From Martelella sp. AD-3 (GTDB taxonomy: Bacteria; Pseudomonadota; Alphaproteobacteria; Rhizobiales; Rhizobiaceae): a stretch of 64,000 bases of DNA. The first letter of the stretch is position 1. Each line of letters begins with the position of its first letter. The stretch is taken from assembly GCF_001578105.1 (NCBI RefSeq), contig NZ_CP014275.1:3286001-3350000 (forward strand). Direction: 5' to 3'. This document shows positions 44,954-54,181 of the stretch, in pieces. The notes below the pieces were generated by a model that saw only the letters and a list, made by a program, of their open reading frames with translations, was not told where the DNA came from and did not search any database. Made by a program: the position numbers and the translations under genes.

Positions 44954-45949
44954 TCAGCTTTCGGCCAGCGACCGGCCAAGGCTCGAAAGACCCACGGCCA
45001 CGATCAGGATCGCCCCCTGTAGCACATATTGCGAGAAGGTTGGCGCCCCGAAAATGTTCAGGCCGTTGAAGCCGAAGGCGATGATGAGAGCGCCGATCAC
45101 CGTGCCGAAGATATGGAACTCGCCGTCGCGCAGCGTTGCGGACCCCAGGAAAACGGCGGCAAAGGCCGTCAGCAGATAGCTGTCGGCAGCGCTTGCCGTT
45201 CCCGAACCGAGCCGTGAGGCGAGCAGAATGCCTGTCAGCGAGGCACACATGCCGGAGATGACGAAGCCGAGGATCTTGATGCGGTCGACCGATATGCCGG
45301 CCAGACGCGCGGCCGCCGGATTGCCGCCGACGGCCTGGATTTCTTGGCCGACGGGCGTGTGTTCGACCAGCAGCCAAAGGGCAAGGACGACAAGCACCAT
45401 GAAGACGATGTTGTTGGGAATACCGAACAGCCAGCGTCCGAGCGAAATGTCGAGGAAGGCGTCCGGCACCCCGGAGACGATCGGCACGCCCGCGGAGTAG
45501 GCAAAGGCAAGCCCCGTCAAAATGGTGCCGATGCCGAGCGTCGCGATCACCGAATTGACCTTGAGCTTGGTGACCACCAGCCCGTTCACCAGACCGACCA
45601 GGGCGCCCGCGGCGATCACCACGATGATGGCGACCGGAATCGGCAGCCCGGTGCTGACGATCAGCCCCGTCACCAGAATGCCGTGCAGGCTTGCGGCGAA
45701 ACCCACCGAGAGGTCGAGTTCGCCGACGATGACCGCCATGGTCAAGCCGCTGGCAATGATCATGGTCAGCGACGCCTGGTTCAGCACGTTGGTGAAATTG
45801 TAGACCGTCGGAAAAGCGTTGGGCGAGAGAAACGAAAACAGCACGATCATCGCGAAGAGGCCGATAATGGTGGCGTAGCGTGCAAAAAAGCCCAGTCGCG
45901 CCTTGGCCTGAGCGGAAAGTCTGCGGTTGCCCGCATTGGTATCAGTCAT
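44954..45949 (-). CDS. Ribose-type ABC transporter permease (RbsC-like)
   Basis: A 331-residue BPD_transp_2 permease of the ribose/xylose/sugar class, hydrophobic throughout. Characteristic pieces are NVLNQASLTMIIASGLTMAVIVGELDLSVG near the N-terminus, VGLVNGLVVTKLKVNSVIATLGIGTI, and the C-terminal AVFLGSATLRDGEFHIFGTVIGALI. It is 16 bases after the ATPase gene. Confidence 0.92.
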   Translation of the reverse strand: MTDTNAGNRRLSAQAKARLGFFARYATIIGLFAMIVLFSFLSPNAFPTVYNFTNVLNQASLTMIIASGLTMAVIVGELDLSVGFAASLHGILVTGLIVSTGLPIPVAIIVVIAAGALVGLVNGLVVTKLKVNSVIATLGIGTILTGLAFAYSAGVPIVSGVPDAFLDISLGRWLFGIPNNIVFMVLVVLALWLLVEHTPVGQEIQAVGGNPAAARLAGISVDRIKILGFVISGMCASLTGILLASRLGSGTASAADSYLLTAFAAVFLGSATLRDGEFHIFGTVIGALIIAFGFNGLNIFGAPTFSQYVLQGAILIVAVGLSSLGRSLAES

Positions 45950-45965
45950 CTGGTCGTTCCTGGAA

Positions 45966-47513
45966 TTATGACGCCTGAGCGTAACTTGCCTCGATGATGG
46001 CGTTGCGGTTCATCTCGTCGCCGGAAAGCTCCCGCGTGATCAGGCCTTCGACCATCACGAGCACGCGGTCGCATAGATCGGGCAGTTCATCGGGCTCGGA
46101 AGAGATTACAAGCACCGCCATGCCTTCTGCGGCCAGATTGCGAATAAGCCGGTGAATTTCACCGCGCGCGCCGATATCGACGCCCCTTGTCGGTTCATCG
46201 AGAATGAGCACGTCCGGCCGACGCAAAAGCCAGCGGCCGATCACAACCTTCTGCTGATTGCCGCCCGAAAGCCGGCCCACCGGCGTATCGACGCCATCCG
46301 TCTTGATCGCGAGATCGCGGATGATTTCCTCGCTTTTCGTCCGGCGCTTGCGATAATCTATCAGCGGCAGAGCCGGAGATCGTATGATATTGGACAGATT
46401 GGCGATCTGCATGTTGAAGGCGAGGCTTTTGGTCAGGAGCAGGGCCTCGGAGCGGCGTTCCTCGGGCACGAAGCCCAGCCCCTTGTGAACCGCCTCGCTC
46501 GGCGAACGCGGGGCAAAGGGGATGCCGTTCAACTCCATCTTCCCGCCGTCAACCCGATCAGCACCGTAGATTAGGCGCGCAAGCTCGCTGCGCCCTGCCC
46601 CGACGAGACCGCCTATGCCCAGCACCTCGCCCTTCCTGAGGCTGAAATCCACTCCCCTGACCCTGGGCAGTCGCTTGAGACCGCTGATAGAAAGCGCGAC
46701 CGGACCGTCGATCGCGCGTCTGTCTTCGCGCGCCAGAGGTTCAACCGCGCCGCCGACAATCGCCTCCACAAGATTTTCCCTGGTCAGCGTCTCGCCTTCA
46801 AGGCAGGCGACCGACCGGCCATCGCGAAACGCCGTGACCCTTGAGCAGAGCCGCATGATTTCATCCAGCCGGTGCGACACGTAAAGCACCGCCACGCCGG
46901 AACGGGACAGATCCTCGATGATTGCGAACAGCCGCTCCGCCTCATTGGCCGAGAGCGATGCGGTCGGCTCGTCCATCACGATCAGGCGGGCCTTGCGCAC
47001 CAACGCCCGGCAGATGTTGACCAACCAGTTCTCCGCCGTCGACAGGGTTTTGACGTTGGCCGAAAGCGAAGCCTTGAGGCCAACGCGCGCGGCAATCGGC
47101 GCAATGTCCTTTTCGATCGCCGCCCAGTCGACCCAGCCGAAGCGGGTCTTCTTGGGCAGGCCCAGCATGATGTTCTCCATCACGGTCATGGAGGGAATGA
47201 AGGCAAGTTCCTGGTGAATGAAGTTCATTCCAAGATCGCTGGCCTGGTGCGGTGTCGCCACTTCGACTTCCCGCTCGTCGATCCTGATCCGACCGCCATC
47301 GGCGCGGGTCAGGCCGGCAAGAACCTTGATGACGGTGGACTTGCCGGCGCCATTCGCGCCGACGAGGCCGTGAACCTCGCCAGCGCGCAGCGTGAGCGAA
47401 ACGCCCTTGAGCGCTTGGACGCCGCCATATGACTTGACGACATTTTCAACTTCCAGAAAGACTGCATGTTCTTCTGAATTTTGTTTTGCGCTTGCCGCTT
47501 TGAAGTCAGTCAT
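45966..47513 (-). CDS. Ribose-type ABC transporter ATPase (RbsA-like, two domains)
   Basis: A 515-residue double ABC ATPase. The first domain has Walker A GANGAGKST, signature LSTAENWLVNICRAL (degenerate) and Walker B LIVMDEPTASLS; the second has a degenerate Walker A GLVGAGRSELARLIYG, a canonical signature LSGGNQQKVVIGRWL and DVLILDEPTRGVDIGARGEI. This asymmetry is normal for RbsA/XylG/MglA proteins. It follows the binding protein gene by 24 bases. Confidence 0.93.
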   Translation of the reverse strand: MTDFKAASAKQNSEEHAVFLEVENVVKSYGGVQALKGVSLTLRAGEVHGLVGANGAGKSTVIKVLAGLTRADGGRIRIDEREVEVATPHQASDLGMNFIHQELAFIPSMTVMENIMLGLPKKTRFGWVDWAAIEKDIAPIAARVGLKASLSANVKTLSTAENWLVNICRALVRKARLIVMDEPTASLSANEAERLFAIIEDLSRSGVAVLYVSHRLDEIMRLCSRVTAFRDGRSVACLEGETLTRENLVEAIVGGAVEPLAREDRRAIDGPVALSISGLKRLPRVRGVDFSLRKGEVLGIGGLVGAGRSELARLIYGADRVDGGKMELNGIPFAPRSPSEAVHKGLGFVPEERRSEALLLTKSLAFNMQIANLSNIIRSPALPLIDYRKRRTKSEEIIRDLAIKTDGVDTPVGRLSGGNQQKVVIGRWLLRRPDVLILDEPTRGVDIGARGEIHRLIRNLAAEGMAVLVISSEPDELPDLCDRVLVMVEGLITRELSGDEMNRNAIIEASYAQAS

Positions 47514-47537
47514 TTGAACGGCCCTGCCGGTCCTTCC

Positions 47538-48485
47538 TCAATTGCCGTAGGCGTCGGGATGCTCCTTCAGGAACGTCTCGATATTGTCCTGGGTAACCAG
47601 AATGGCCGGAACCTCGACCGCTTTCGGCTCCCAGGCATCGCCTTCATCAATGATCTTCTCGAGCAGCATCACCATATCATAGCCTTCGGTGTAGCTGTCC
47701 TCCCAAGCGGTGGCGGTCATATGGCCGCGACGGATATTCTCAAGCGCCTGGGCATTGCCGTTGACGCCATAGACTTCGACATCCGTGCGCCCTTGCTGGC
47801 GCAGCGGTCCGATCGCGCCGATGGCCGGATCGTCCCAGCAACCCCAGATCGCCAGGTTATCGCCCCCGGGCGGACGCGATGCGAGCCAGGCATTGGCATA
47901 TTGCGCTCCGTCTTCCAGATAGCCGGGAATACGAACTTCGTTCTTGGTTACCTTGATATCGGGATAGTCCTTCAGCTTCTCGTCAAGCAGGACTTCGCGA
48001 TTGCGGCAAACCTCGCCAGTGCGGTAGGTGAGTGCCAGAATCTCGCCCTTGCTGTTGAGATTCGCGATCATCTTGTCGATCACCGGCGCGGCGATCGGCG
48101 CGCCTGAACCATTGGTCGAGGCAACCGAGCGGCCAAGACCGCCGCCCCAGGTAACGACAGGGATTCCAGCGCTGTCGGCAGCGGCAAGACCTGCCCCGAT
48201 CGACGAATAGGGAAACACCATGTCGATGATCGCGACAGCGCCGCGGCCGGCGAAGTTCTGGATCGCGGAATTGGCCTGATCGGCGCTGCCCGCCGCATCG
48301 ACGACGTCCACATCCCATCCCAGTTCTTCGGCAGCCGCCTTGGCACCGTTGATGTAGCGAACATTGTTGGCCTCGTTCGCTGCGATCGAGACGATGCCGA
48401 GAAGCTTGGCGTCATCGGCCAGGCTCGGCGACGCCGCCGCCACAAACGCGCTTGTGACAAGCGCCGAGAAGATTGCGGTTTTCAT
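47538..48485 (-). CDS. Ribose-type ABC transporter binding protein
   Basis: A 315-residue periplasmic-binding protein of the Peripla_BP_4 class. Signal peptide MKTAIFSALVTSAFVAAASPSLA, then DDAKLLGIVSIAANEANNVRYINGAKAAAEELGW. Segments NFAGRGAVAIIDMVF and ENIRRGHMTATAWEDSYTEGYDM are typical of sugar-binding members. The ATG at 48485 follows GAGGAAAAC; longer frames run into the control region. It is the first gene of the operon and divergent from a LacI gene. The ligand is unknown; the hydrolase in the operon points to a lactone-containing or cyclised sugar derivative. Confidence 0.92.
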   Translation of the reverse strand: MKTAIFSALVTSAFVAAASPSLADDAKLLGIVSIAANEANNVRYINGAKAAAEELGWDVDVVDAAGSADQANSAIQNFAGRGAVAIIDMVFPYSSIGAGLAAADSAGIPVVTWGGGLGRSVASTNGSGAPIAAPVIDKMIANLNSKGEILALTYRTGEVCRNREVLLDEKLKDYPDIKVTKNEVRIPGYLEDGAQYANAWLASRPPGGDNLAIWGCWDDPAIGAIGPLRQQGRTDVEVYGVNGNAQALENIRRGHMTATAWEDSYTEGYDMVMLLEKIIDEGDAWEPKAVEVPAILVTQDNIETFLKEHPDAYGN

Positions 48486-48516
48486 GTTTTCCTCCCTTGG
48501 GTCTCCACCCTTCGCT

Positions 48517-48530
48517 CTGGCGAACGCCAG
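48517..48530. promoter_or_regulatory. Palindrome CTGGCG-AA-CGCCAG
   Basis: Perfect six-base arms with a two-base centre, 31 bases upstream of the binding-protein ATG. It is followed by AAACGTTT (48533-48540), a second small palindrome with the central CG typical of LacI-family operators. Candidate site for the adjacent LacI regulator. Confidence 0.5.
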
Positions 48531-48594
48531 AAAAACGTTTCGCCAGATAAGCCCAAAACACACTTTCGGGCAAGACTGTTTTGAAGAAAAACCT

Positions 48595-48609
48595 TTCGAA
48601 TATATCGAA
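48595..48609. promoter_or_regulatory. Palindrome TTCGAATATATCGAA
   Basis: Five-base arms TTCGA/TCGAA around ATATA, 55 bases upstream of the LacI start. Candidate regulator site in the divergent control region; AT-rich sequence around it probably holds the promoters. Confidence 0.45.
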
Positions 48610-48663
48610 CTTGCTCTATTTATCGATTTGATTTTATCAGCGAACCGTTTTGTGGAGGCCCAC

Positions 48664-49683
48664 TTGGCAAACATCAAGGACGTTGCAAAGGCTGCCGGCG
48701 TGTCACCGGCTACGGTATCCGCCGTCGTCAATGACACGGCCTATGTCAGTCCGCCTCTGCGTGCCCGCGTCCTCGAGGCCGTAGAGAGCCTCAACTACTC
48801 GCCGATGTCGGCGGCCCGCAATCTGAAGCGCGGCCGCAGCCAGCTAATCGCACTCGCGGTTGCCGATCTTCAGAACCCGTTCTTCTCCCGCATGGTCTGC
48901 GCCGCCGAGGCAGCTGTCAGCGCCTGGGGTTACAGTCTCGTCGTCTTCAACAGCGACGAAAAGCCGGAAAACGAGCGCACCATCCTCGGCCGAATTCGCT
49001 CGCTTTCCTGCGACGGCGTGATCCTCGTCCCGATCGGCGGCCCGGAGCGCTATCAGCAGTTCTGGCGCGACCCGGCCGCGCCGCCGCTCGTTCTCTTCGG
49101 CCGCGAGATCGGCGACAACCGGTTCGATGCCGTCACGCTCGACAATGTTCTGGCCGGGCGACGGGCGACGCGCTACCTGCTGGACCTCGGCCACCGCAGG
49201 ATCGGCTCGATCACCGGCCCCACCTTCTTGAGTACCGGCGCCGGGCGATTGCAGGGCCTCATGCAAGCCATGGAGGAGCGCGGCCTGAAACCGGATCCCC
49301 AACACGTGCGCTCCGGTGACTTCCGCGAGGAAATCGCCTACTCGGTTGCCATGGAAATATTACAGAGGCCCGACCGCCCGACAGCGCTTTATGTGGCCAA
49401 CGGCCTGATGGCGCTTGGCACGATGCGGGCAATCAACGACCTTGGGCTTCGCTGCCCGGAGGACATCTCCATCGCCTCCACCGACACATTGCCCGGCGTG
49501 GGCGGCCTGCGGCCCCGGCTCACCCGTACGGAACATCCGATGGGCGACATGATTGACCAGGCAGTCCGCTTTTTGATGGAGCGGATCGGCAACGAGAACA
49601 CGAAGATACAGGGGCGCCGGGTGACCTTCCCGCCCGAGCTTCTGCTCGGCGACAGTTGTGCGGGTCCGGACGCCGGCAAATGA
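48664..49683 (+). CDS. LacI-family transcriptional regulator
   Basis: A 339-residue LacI/GalR regulator beginning ANIKDVAKAAGVSPATVSAVVN, hinge YSPMSAARNLKRGRS, then the sensor domain LIALAVADLQNPFFSRMVCA. The start is a TTG at 48664: it stands five bases after GGAGG and immediately precedes the conserved helix-turn-helix, while no ATG is near. It is divergent from the ribose-type importer operon and should repress it. It ends 28 bases before the convergent GntR gene. Confidence 0.9.
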   Translation: MANIKDVAKAAGVSPATVSAVVNDTAYVSPPLRARVLEAVESLNYSPMSAARNLKRGRSQLIALAVADLQNPFFSRMVCAAEAAVSAWGYSLVVFNSDEKPENERTILGRIRSLSCDGVILVPIGGPERYQQFWRDPAAPPLVLFGREIGDNRFDAVTLDNVLAGRRATRYLLDLGHRRIGSITGPTFLSTGAGRLQGLMQAMEERGLKPDPQHVRSGDFREEIAYSVAMEILQRPDRPTALYVANGLMALGTMRAINDLGLRCPEDISIASTDTLPGVGGLRPRLTRTEHPMGDMIDQAVRFLMERIGNENTKIQGRRVTFPPELLLGDSCAGPDAGK

Positions 49684-49711
49684 CGCTCTCCGCCGGGCAG
49701 GCGAAAGCTGC

Positions 49712-50368
49712 CTAGCGCTGATCGATGGCCTGCCGCGTCACCGCCTCCAGCAGATCCAAGAGGTCGGAATTGTGCCTTGCGGCCATCTCCTGGTCGCCAT
49801 CGGCAATCGCCCGGAGTGTGTCCGCATGGCAGACCGCAGCCTTGGAAAAGGAGTGCGTGTCGGAAATGAAGGAAAACCAGAATCGGCGCGACAGATTGTG
49901 AATGACGTTGATCTGGCTTTGTAGAAACCGATTGTTAGCCGCCTCCGCCTCCAGCAGGTGGATCGCCTTGTTGATCGCCAGGTAGCGCGACCGATCAGCC
50001 TCGGCGATCGCGCTTTCCAGCCGGTCGGCGAGTGAGCGCATCTCTTCGCGCTGAGAATCGCTGGCACGCTTGCAGGCAAGGGTGACGACCAGGTTTTCCA
50101 GCGGACGCCGCGTCTCGAGGAGCTCGAGTTGCTTCGACACGTCGACGGCTGTCACCAGTATGCCGCGCCTCGGCAGTATCTCGACGAAACCCTCGAATTT
50201 CAGCCTTTGCAGCGCCTCGCGCACGGGCGTGCGCCCGCAATTCAGTTCGCGGGCGATCTCGCTTTCGGACAGAAGCTCGTGCGACTTGAGCGCCCCAGTG
50301 ACGATCTGATTTTGAATCGTGTCATAGGCGACATCTGTCATGGAACCGTTTATCGACGTTTTCTCCAC
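49712..50368 (-). CDS. GntR-family (FadR/FCD) transcriptional regulator
   Basis: A 218-residue GntR regulator. Winged helix at residues 12-72 (VAYDTIQNQIVTGALKSHELLSE, then ELNCGRTPVREALQRLKFEGFVEIL), followed by an all-helical FCD effector domain (ETRRPLENLVVTLACKRAS onward, with the metal-ligand-type His in ATRHNSDLLDLLEAV-like position, here AARHNSDLLDLL). It is divergent from the nine-gene catabolic operon, whose control region carries a 13-base palindrome. FCD-type regulators usually sense carboxylates, consistent with CoA-dependent catabolism of an organic acid. Confidence 0.92.
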   Translation of the reverse strand: MEKTSINGSMTDVAYDTIQNQIVTGALKSHELLSESEIARELNCGRTPVREALQRLKFEGFVEILPRRGILVTAVDVSKQLELLETRRPLENLVVTLACKRASDSQREEMRSLADRLESAIAEADRSRYLAINKAIHLLEAEAANNRFLQSQINVIHNLSRRFWFSFISDTHSFSKAAVCHADTLRAIADGDQEMAARHNSDLLDLLEAVTRQAIDQR

Positions 50369-50417
50369 TCTGGTCTCCTGTCTTGGAAGGCATTGCGAAT
50401 TTGAACGAACATAGCGG

Positions 50418-50446
50418 TTGACTTCGTTATCCGCAACAGATACTCA
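50418..50446 (+). promoter_or_regulatory. Candidate promoter of the catabolic operon
   Basis: -35 TTGACT (50418-50423), 17-base spacer, -10-like TACTCA (50441-50446). The -35 is five of six to consensus; the -10 is weak. It stands just before the palindrome at 50451, which would overlap the start of transcription. Confidence 0.4.
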
Positions 50447-50450
50447 TCAA

Positions 50451-50463
50451 ATCAACAGTTGAT
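50451..50463. promoter_or_regulatory. Candidate GntR operator
   Basis: ATCAAC-A-GTTGAT, a perfect 13-base palindrome 28 bases before the first gene of the operon and 83 from the divergent GntR ATG. Binding here would block a promoter placed just upstream. Confidence 0.55.
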
Positions 50464-50490
50464 ATATCAGACGGAAATGGAGGAGGAGCC

Positions 50491-51831
50491 ATGCCCGTTC
50501 CGATGGATACAAGAGACCGACAGAGACTTGACTGCGACCTGCTCGTGGTCGGCGGCGGCGCCGCCGGCGTGACGGCCGCCACGATTGCCGCGCGCAATGG
50601 TCTTTCGGTCATCATCGTCGAGCGCCATGGCTTTTGCGGCGGCGGCGCGGTGGCCGGCCATTCCGGCACGATCTGCGGCCTTTACGAGGCGAGCGACAAT
50701 GCCGAGAGCGGGCCAGTGCAGGCGGTGTTCGGGTTTGCCGGCGAATTCGTTTCACGCATGGAAGGCCGTGACGGCCTCGGCGCGCCGGTGCGCTACGGCA
50801 AAACCTTCACCCGCGTCCATGACCCGATCGTGTGGCGTGAGGTTTCGGACGACCTGCTTAGCGAGGCGGGCGTGACGGTCATCTATCACGCCGTGGCGAC
50901 CGAGGCCCTGATGGAGGGCGACCGGATCGAGGGCGCCCATGTCTGGACCAAGGAAGGCCCGCTCGACATCCGCGCAAAACGCACCATCGACGCCTCCGGC
51001 GATGCTGATCTCATCGCCATGGCGGGCCTTCCGAGCTTCATCGGCGACAATGGCCGCGTTCAGAACCCGACCATGATCTTCCGTCTGCAGGGCGTGGATG
51101 TGAATGCCTTCCGCGCCGCCTACGGCGAAGACACGATCATGCCGCCCGCAGTTTCGGAAATGATCGTCGCTGCAAACGGAGCCGGCGACTATACCCTGCC
51201 GCGCGCAAAGATCTGGCTGTTTGCGACCACGCGGCCCGGCGAGCTGCTGTGTAATTGCACCCGCATCGTCGGTGCCGATGGGCGCGAACTCAACCCGTTG
51301 TTCTGGCGTGATTTTTCAGAGGCAGAGATCGAAGGCCGCAGGCAGGCGCGCGAATATGCGCGCTTCTTCCACGATCACCTCGTCGGCTGCGAGACATCCT
51401 TCGTCAACGATATGGCCGTGCAGGTCGGCGTGCGCCAGACGCGCCAGGTTGAAGGCGTCACAAAACTCATGAATGCCGATGTGACCGGCGGCTCGAAATT
51501 TGCAGACGGTATTGCCCGCTCGCCTTGGCCGATCGAACTTCACGCAGGCGCGAAACCGAAAGTCGAATGGCTGCTGAACGATGTCTATGAAATTCCCTAC
51601 GGCTGTTTCGTGCCCCAGCGGGGCGAGAACCTTCTCGTCGCCGGGCGCTGCCTTTCGGCCGAGCACGAGGCGGTCGCCTCTGCCCGGGTGACGGCGCAGT
51701 GCTTCAGCTATGGCCACGCCATCGGCCACGCGGCAACAATCTCGGCACAGGAAGGCGTTGCACCCCGCGACCTTTCCGGAGCCGACATCCGCGCCATTCT
51801 CAACCGCGAAAACGCGCATCTGGACGGATAG
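50491..51831 (+). CDS. FAD-dependent oxidoreductase (FAD_oxidored family)
   Basis: A 446-residue flavoprotein. The ADP-binding Rossmann motif is LDCDLLVVGGGAAGVTAATI at about residues 12-31, followed by GLSVIIVERHGFCGGGAVAGHSG; a second conserved site is RTIDASGDADLIAMAGL, and the C-terminal FAD contact PYGCFVPQRGENLLVAGRCLSAEH is typical of the FAD-dependent family seen in bacterial carbohydrate and organic-acid catabolism. GGAGGAGGAGCC precedes the ATG. It is the first gene of the GntR-controlled operon and probably dehydrogenates or oxidises the substrate. Cys-Gly-Gly-Gly near the flavin could be redox active; this is speculation. Confidence 0.88.
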   Translation: MPVPMDTRDRQRLDCDLLVVGGGAAGVTAATIAARNGLSVIIVERHGFCGGGAVAGHSGTICGLYEASDNAESGPVQAVFGFAGEFVSRMEGRDGLGAPVRYGKTFTRVHDPIVWREVSDDLLSEAGVTVIYHAVATEALMEGDRIEGAHVWTKEGPLDIRAKRTIDASGDADLIAMAGLPSFIGDNGRVQNPTMIFRLQGVDVNAFRAAYGEDTIMPPAVSEMIVAANGAGDYTLPRAKIWLFATTRPGELLCNCTRIVGADGRELNPLFWRDFSEAEIEGRRQAREYARFFHDHLVGCETSFVNDMAVQVGVRQTRQVEGVTKLMNADVTGGSKFADGIARSPWPIELHAGAKPKVEWLLNDVYEIPYGCFVPQRGENLLVAGRCLSAEHEAVASARVTAQCFSYGHAIGHAATISAQEGVAPRDLSGADIRAILNRENAHLDG

Positions 51832-51834
51832 GGC

Positions 51835-52584
51835 ATGAGCGAGGAAATCACTGTCGAAAAACGCGAAGGCTTTGCCATTCTCACCATGAGCCGCCCTGCG
51901 CGCCGCAACGCGCTCGGCGCGACAAGCATGGCCACGCTGTTTGAAAACCTGAAGACTCTTGCCGCCGAACCCGAATGTGCCGCCGTGGTGCTCACCGGCG
52001 CGCCGCCGGCCTTCTGCGCAGGATCGGACCTGAAAGAACTTGGCGGATTGTCCGTTGCGGACATGTGCGAACACGAGGCCGAGACAGCGCGGATCGCGCG
52101 CGCGATCGGGCACCTGCCGATCCCGGTGATCGCGGCGGTGGAAGGTTACGCGCTCGGCGGCGGCTTCATTCTGGCCGCCTCATGCGACATCGTCGTCTCG
52201 GCGGCAGGCGCGAAATGGAACATGCCGGAAGTGCGCAATGGCTGGCTGCCGCCATGGGGGCTGCAGGCGCTTCTTGCCCGCACGAGCGCCGCCAATGCCC
52301 GCCTCATCACCTGGGGCATTATGGAAATCGACGGGAACGAGGCCAGACGACTTGGCATCGCCGATACGGTCGCCCCCGACGGCGCCGCGCTTGAGGCCGC
52401 CTGCACGCTGGCCGGCCGGCTGGCGGCTCTGCCTGCCAATGCCGTCGCCTCGGCAAAGCGGTTCTTCGAAATCGCGGCGGCCGCCGATGCAGAACGCATG
52501 GATGCAGAAGCAGGCAGGCTCTTCGCGCAGGACTGCGAAAGCGCGGCGGCGAAAGCCGTCCTCTCCAGCTTTACGGTGAAATGA
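51835..52584 (+). CDS. Enoyl-CoA hydratase/isomerase family protein
   Basis: A 249-residue crotonase-superfamily protein. The oxyanion-hole segments are APPAFCAGSDLKELGGL (about 58-74) and VEGYALGGGFILAASCD (about 101-117). A glutamate is kept in WNMPEVRNGWLPPWG, where one of the two catalytic acids of hydratases usually sits; the second is not obvious. It acts on a CoA thioester, so the CoA-transferase of the next gene would supply its substrate. It starts three bases after the flavoprotein stop and ends two bases before the transferase. Confidence 0.9.
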   Translation: MSEEITVEKREGFAILTMSRPARRNALGATSMATLFENLKTLAAEPECAAVVLTGAPPAFCAGSDLKELGGLSVADMCEHEAETARIARAIGHLPIPVIAAVEGYALGGGFILAASCDIVVSAAGAKWNMPEVRNGWLPPWGLQALLARTSAANARLITWGIMEIDGNEARRLGIADTVAPDGAALEAACTLAGRLAALPANAVASAKRFFEIAAAADAERMDAEAGRLFAQDCESAAAKAVLSSFTVK

Positions 52585-52585
52585 C

Positions 52586-54181
52586 ATGCAGAAGATCGTA
52601 ACGGCCGAGGAGGCCGTCGCCAATATCAAGCACGGAGCAACCGTCGCAAGCGCGGGCGTCATCGGATGGGTCACACCCGATGCCATCCTGAAGGCGCTCG
52701 GCGCGCGATTTGAGAAGACCGGCTCGCCGGGCGACCTCACCTTCTATTTTCCCTGCGGCACAGGCGACGCCATGGGCATCAAGGGCATGGACCATGTCGC
52801 CCGCGAAGGGCTGATGAAGCGCATCGTCTCGGGCAGCTATATCAACCCCGTCGACCCCGCGACCGGCAAACGCCCAGAACTGATGCGGCTTATCCGCGAA
52901 AACAGGATCGAGGCCTATAGCTGGCCGATCGGCGCCACCATGCACTGGCTGCGCGAGGTTGCGCGCAAGTCGCCCGGCTACATCACCCGCGTCGGTCTCG
53001 GCACCTATGCCGATCCGAGACTGGGCGGCGGCAAGTTTACCGAAAAGGCCAGGGACGACCTGATCCGGGTCATCGAGATCGATGGCGAGGAACTGCTCTA
53101 CTATCCCACCTGGCCGGTCGATGTCGCGATCCTGAGAGCCGCCAGCGCCGACAAATACGGCAATCTGAGTTGGGAAGACGAGCCGCTGACGACCGCCAAT
53201 ATCGCGCTGGCGCTTGCGGCGAAAGCGAGCGGCGGCAAGGTGATCGTCCAGGTGCGGCGCATCGTCGAGACCAATAGCCGGCCGGCAACGGCCAACCGCC
53301 TGCCCGGCATCTTCGTCGACCAGATCGTGGTTGACGAAGACATGATGATGACCACAGATGTGGCTTATGAGCCGGCCTATTTCGGTGGCCAGCGCCGCGA
53401 CCTCTTAACCCTTGAGCCGCCGCCCTTTTCCGCCGACAGGATCATCGCCAACCGCATTGCAGCCGAGGTTCGTCGCGATGAGCTTGCGATCTACGGTTTT
53501 GGCGCGGCAACCGACGTGCCTCTGGTGATGGCCGAACAGGGGCTCTTCGCCGGCGAGGCGATCCACGACTATCCAGCAACGACAGAACACGGTGCCTATG
53601 GCGGCATCGTCATGCCGGGCTGGCAGTTCTCTGCCAACATCAACCCGGACGCGCTCCTTGACGGGCCGACCCAGTTCGATGTCATCGATGGCGGGCTGTG
53701 CGCATTCACCGCGCTCTCCTTCGCCGAATACGACAGCGACGGCGTGGTCAACGTCTCGAAATTCGGCAAGGCCAATCCCGGCGCCGGCGGCTTCATCGAT
53801 ATCGCCCAGAATGCGCAAAGGCTGATTTTCGCCGGCACCTTCACCACCGGCGGACTGAAGGCCGATGTCCGCGAGGGAAAGCTTGAAATCCTGCAGGAGG
53901 GCAAGGTGCGTAAATTCGTCAACGCGGCGGCGTCCGTCACCTATCGGGTCGAGGAGGGTGTACGGAAACGCGGCCAGGAGGCCCTGATCGTGACCGAGCG
54001 TGCCGTCTTCCGCTGCGCCGGGGATGGGCTTGAACTGATCGAGATCGCCCCAGGCATCGACCTGCATAGCCAGGTGCTCGACCTGATGGATTTCGCGCCG
54101 GTCAGGATCAGCGATCCCCTGCCGCTTATGGACGAAAAGCACTTCGCCCGAACGCTGAATGAGGAGCGTGCAGACGCATGA
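52586..54181 (+). CDS. Class I CoA-transferase (YdiF/acetate CoA-transferase type)
   Basis: A 531-residue fused alpha-beta family I CoA-transferase, the length of YdiF. It transfers CoA between carboxylic acids through a glutamyl-CoA thioester. The catalytic glutamate is Glu334 in TTEHGAYGGIV, the family pattern E-x-G-x2-G-G. The alpha half starts KIVTAEEAVANIKHGATVAS. It overlaps the next gene by four bases (ATGA). It should activate the pathway's acid intermediate before the crotonase step. Confidence 0.92.
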   Translation: MQKIVTAEEAVANIKHGATVASAGVIGWVTPDAILKALGARFEKTGSPGDLTFYFPCGTGDAMGIKGMDHVAREGLMKRIVSGSYINPVDPATGKRPELMRLIRENRIEAYSWPIGATMHWLREVARKSPGYITRVGLGTYADPRLGGGKFTEKARDDLIRVIEIDGEELLYYPTWPVDVAILRAASADKYGNLSWEDEPLTTANIALALAAKASGGKVIVQVRRIVETNSRPATANRLPGIFVDQIVVDEDMMMTTDVAYEPAYFGGQRRDLLTLEPPPFSADRIIANRIAAEVRRDELAIYGFGAATDVPLVMAEQGLFAGEAIHDYPATTEHGAYGGIVMPGWQFSANINPDALLDGPTQFDVIDGGLCAFTALSFAEYDSDGVVNVSKFGKANPGAGGFIDIAQNAQRLIFAGTFTTGGLKADVREGKLEILQEGKVRKFVNAAASVTYRVEEGVRKRGQEALIVTERAVFRCAGDGLELIEIAPGIDLHSQVLDLMDFAPVRISDPLPLMDEKHFARTLNEERADA

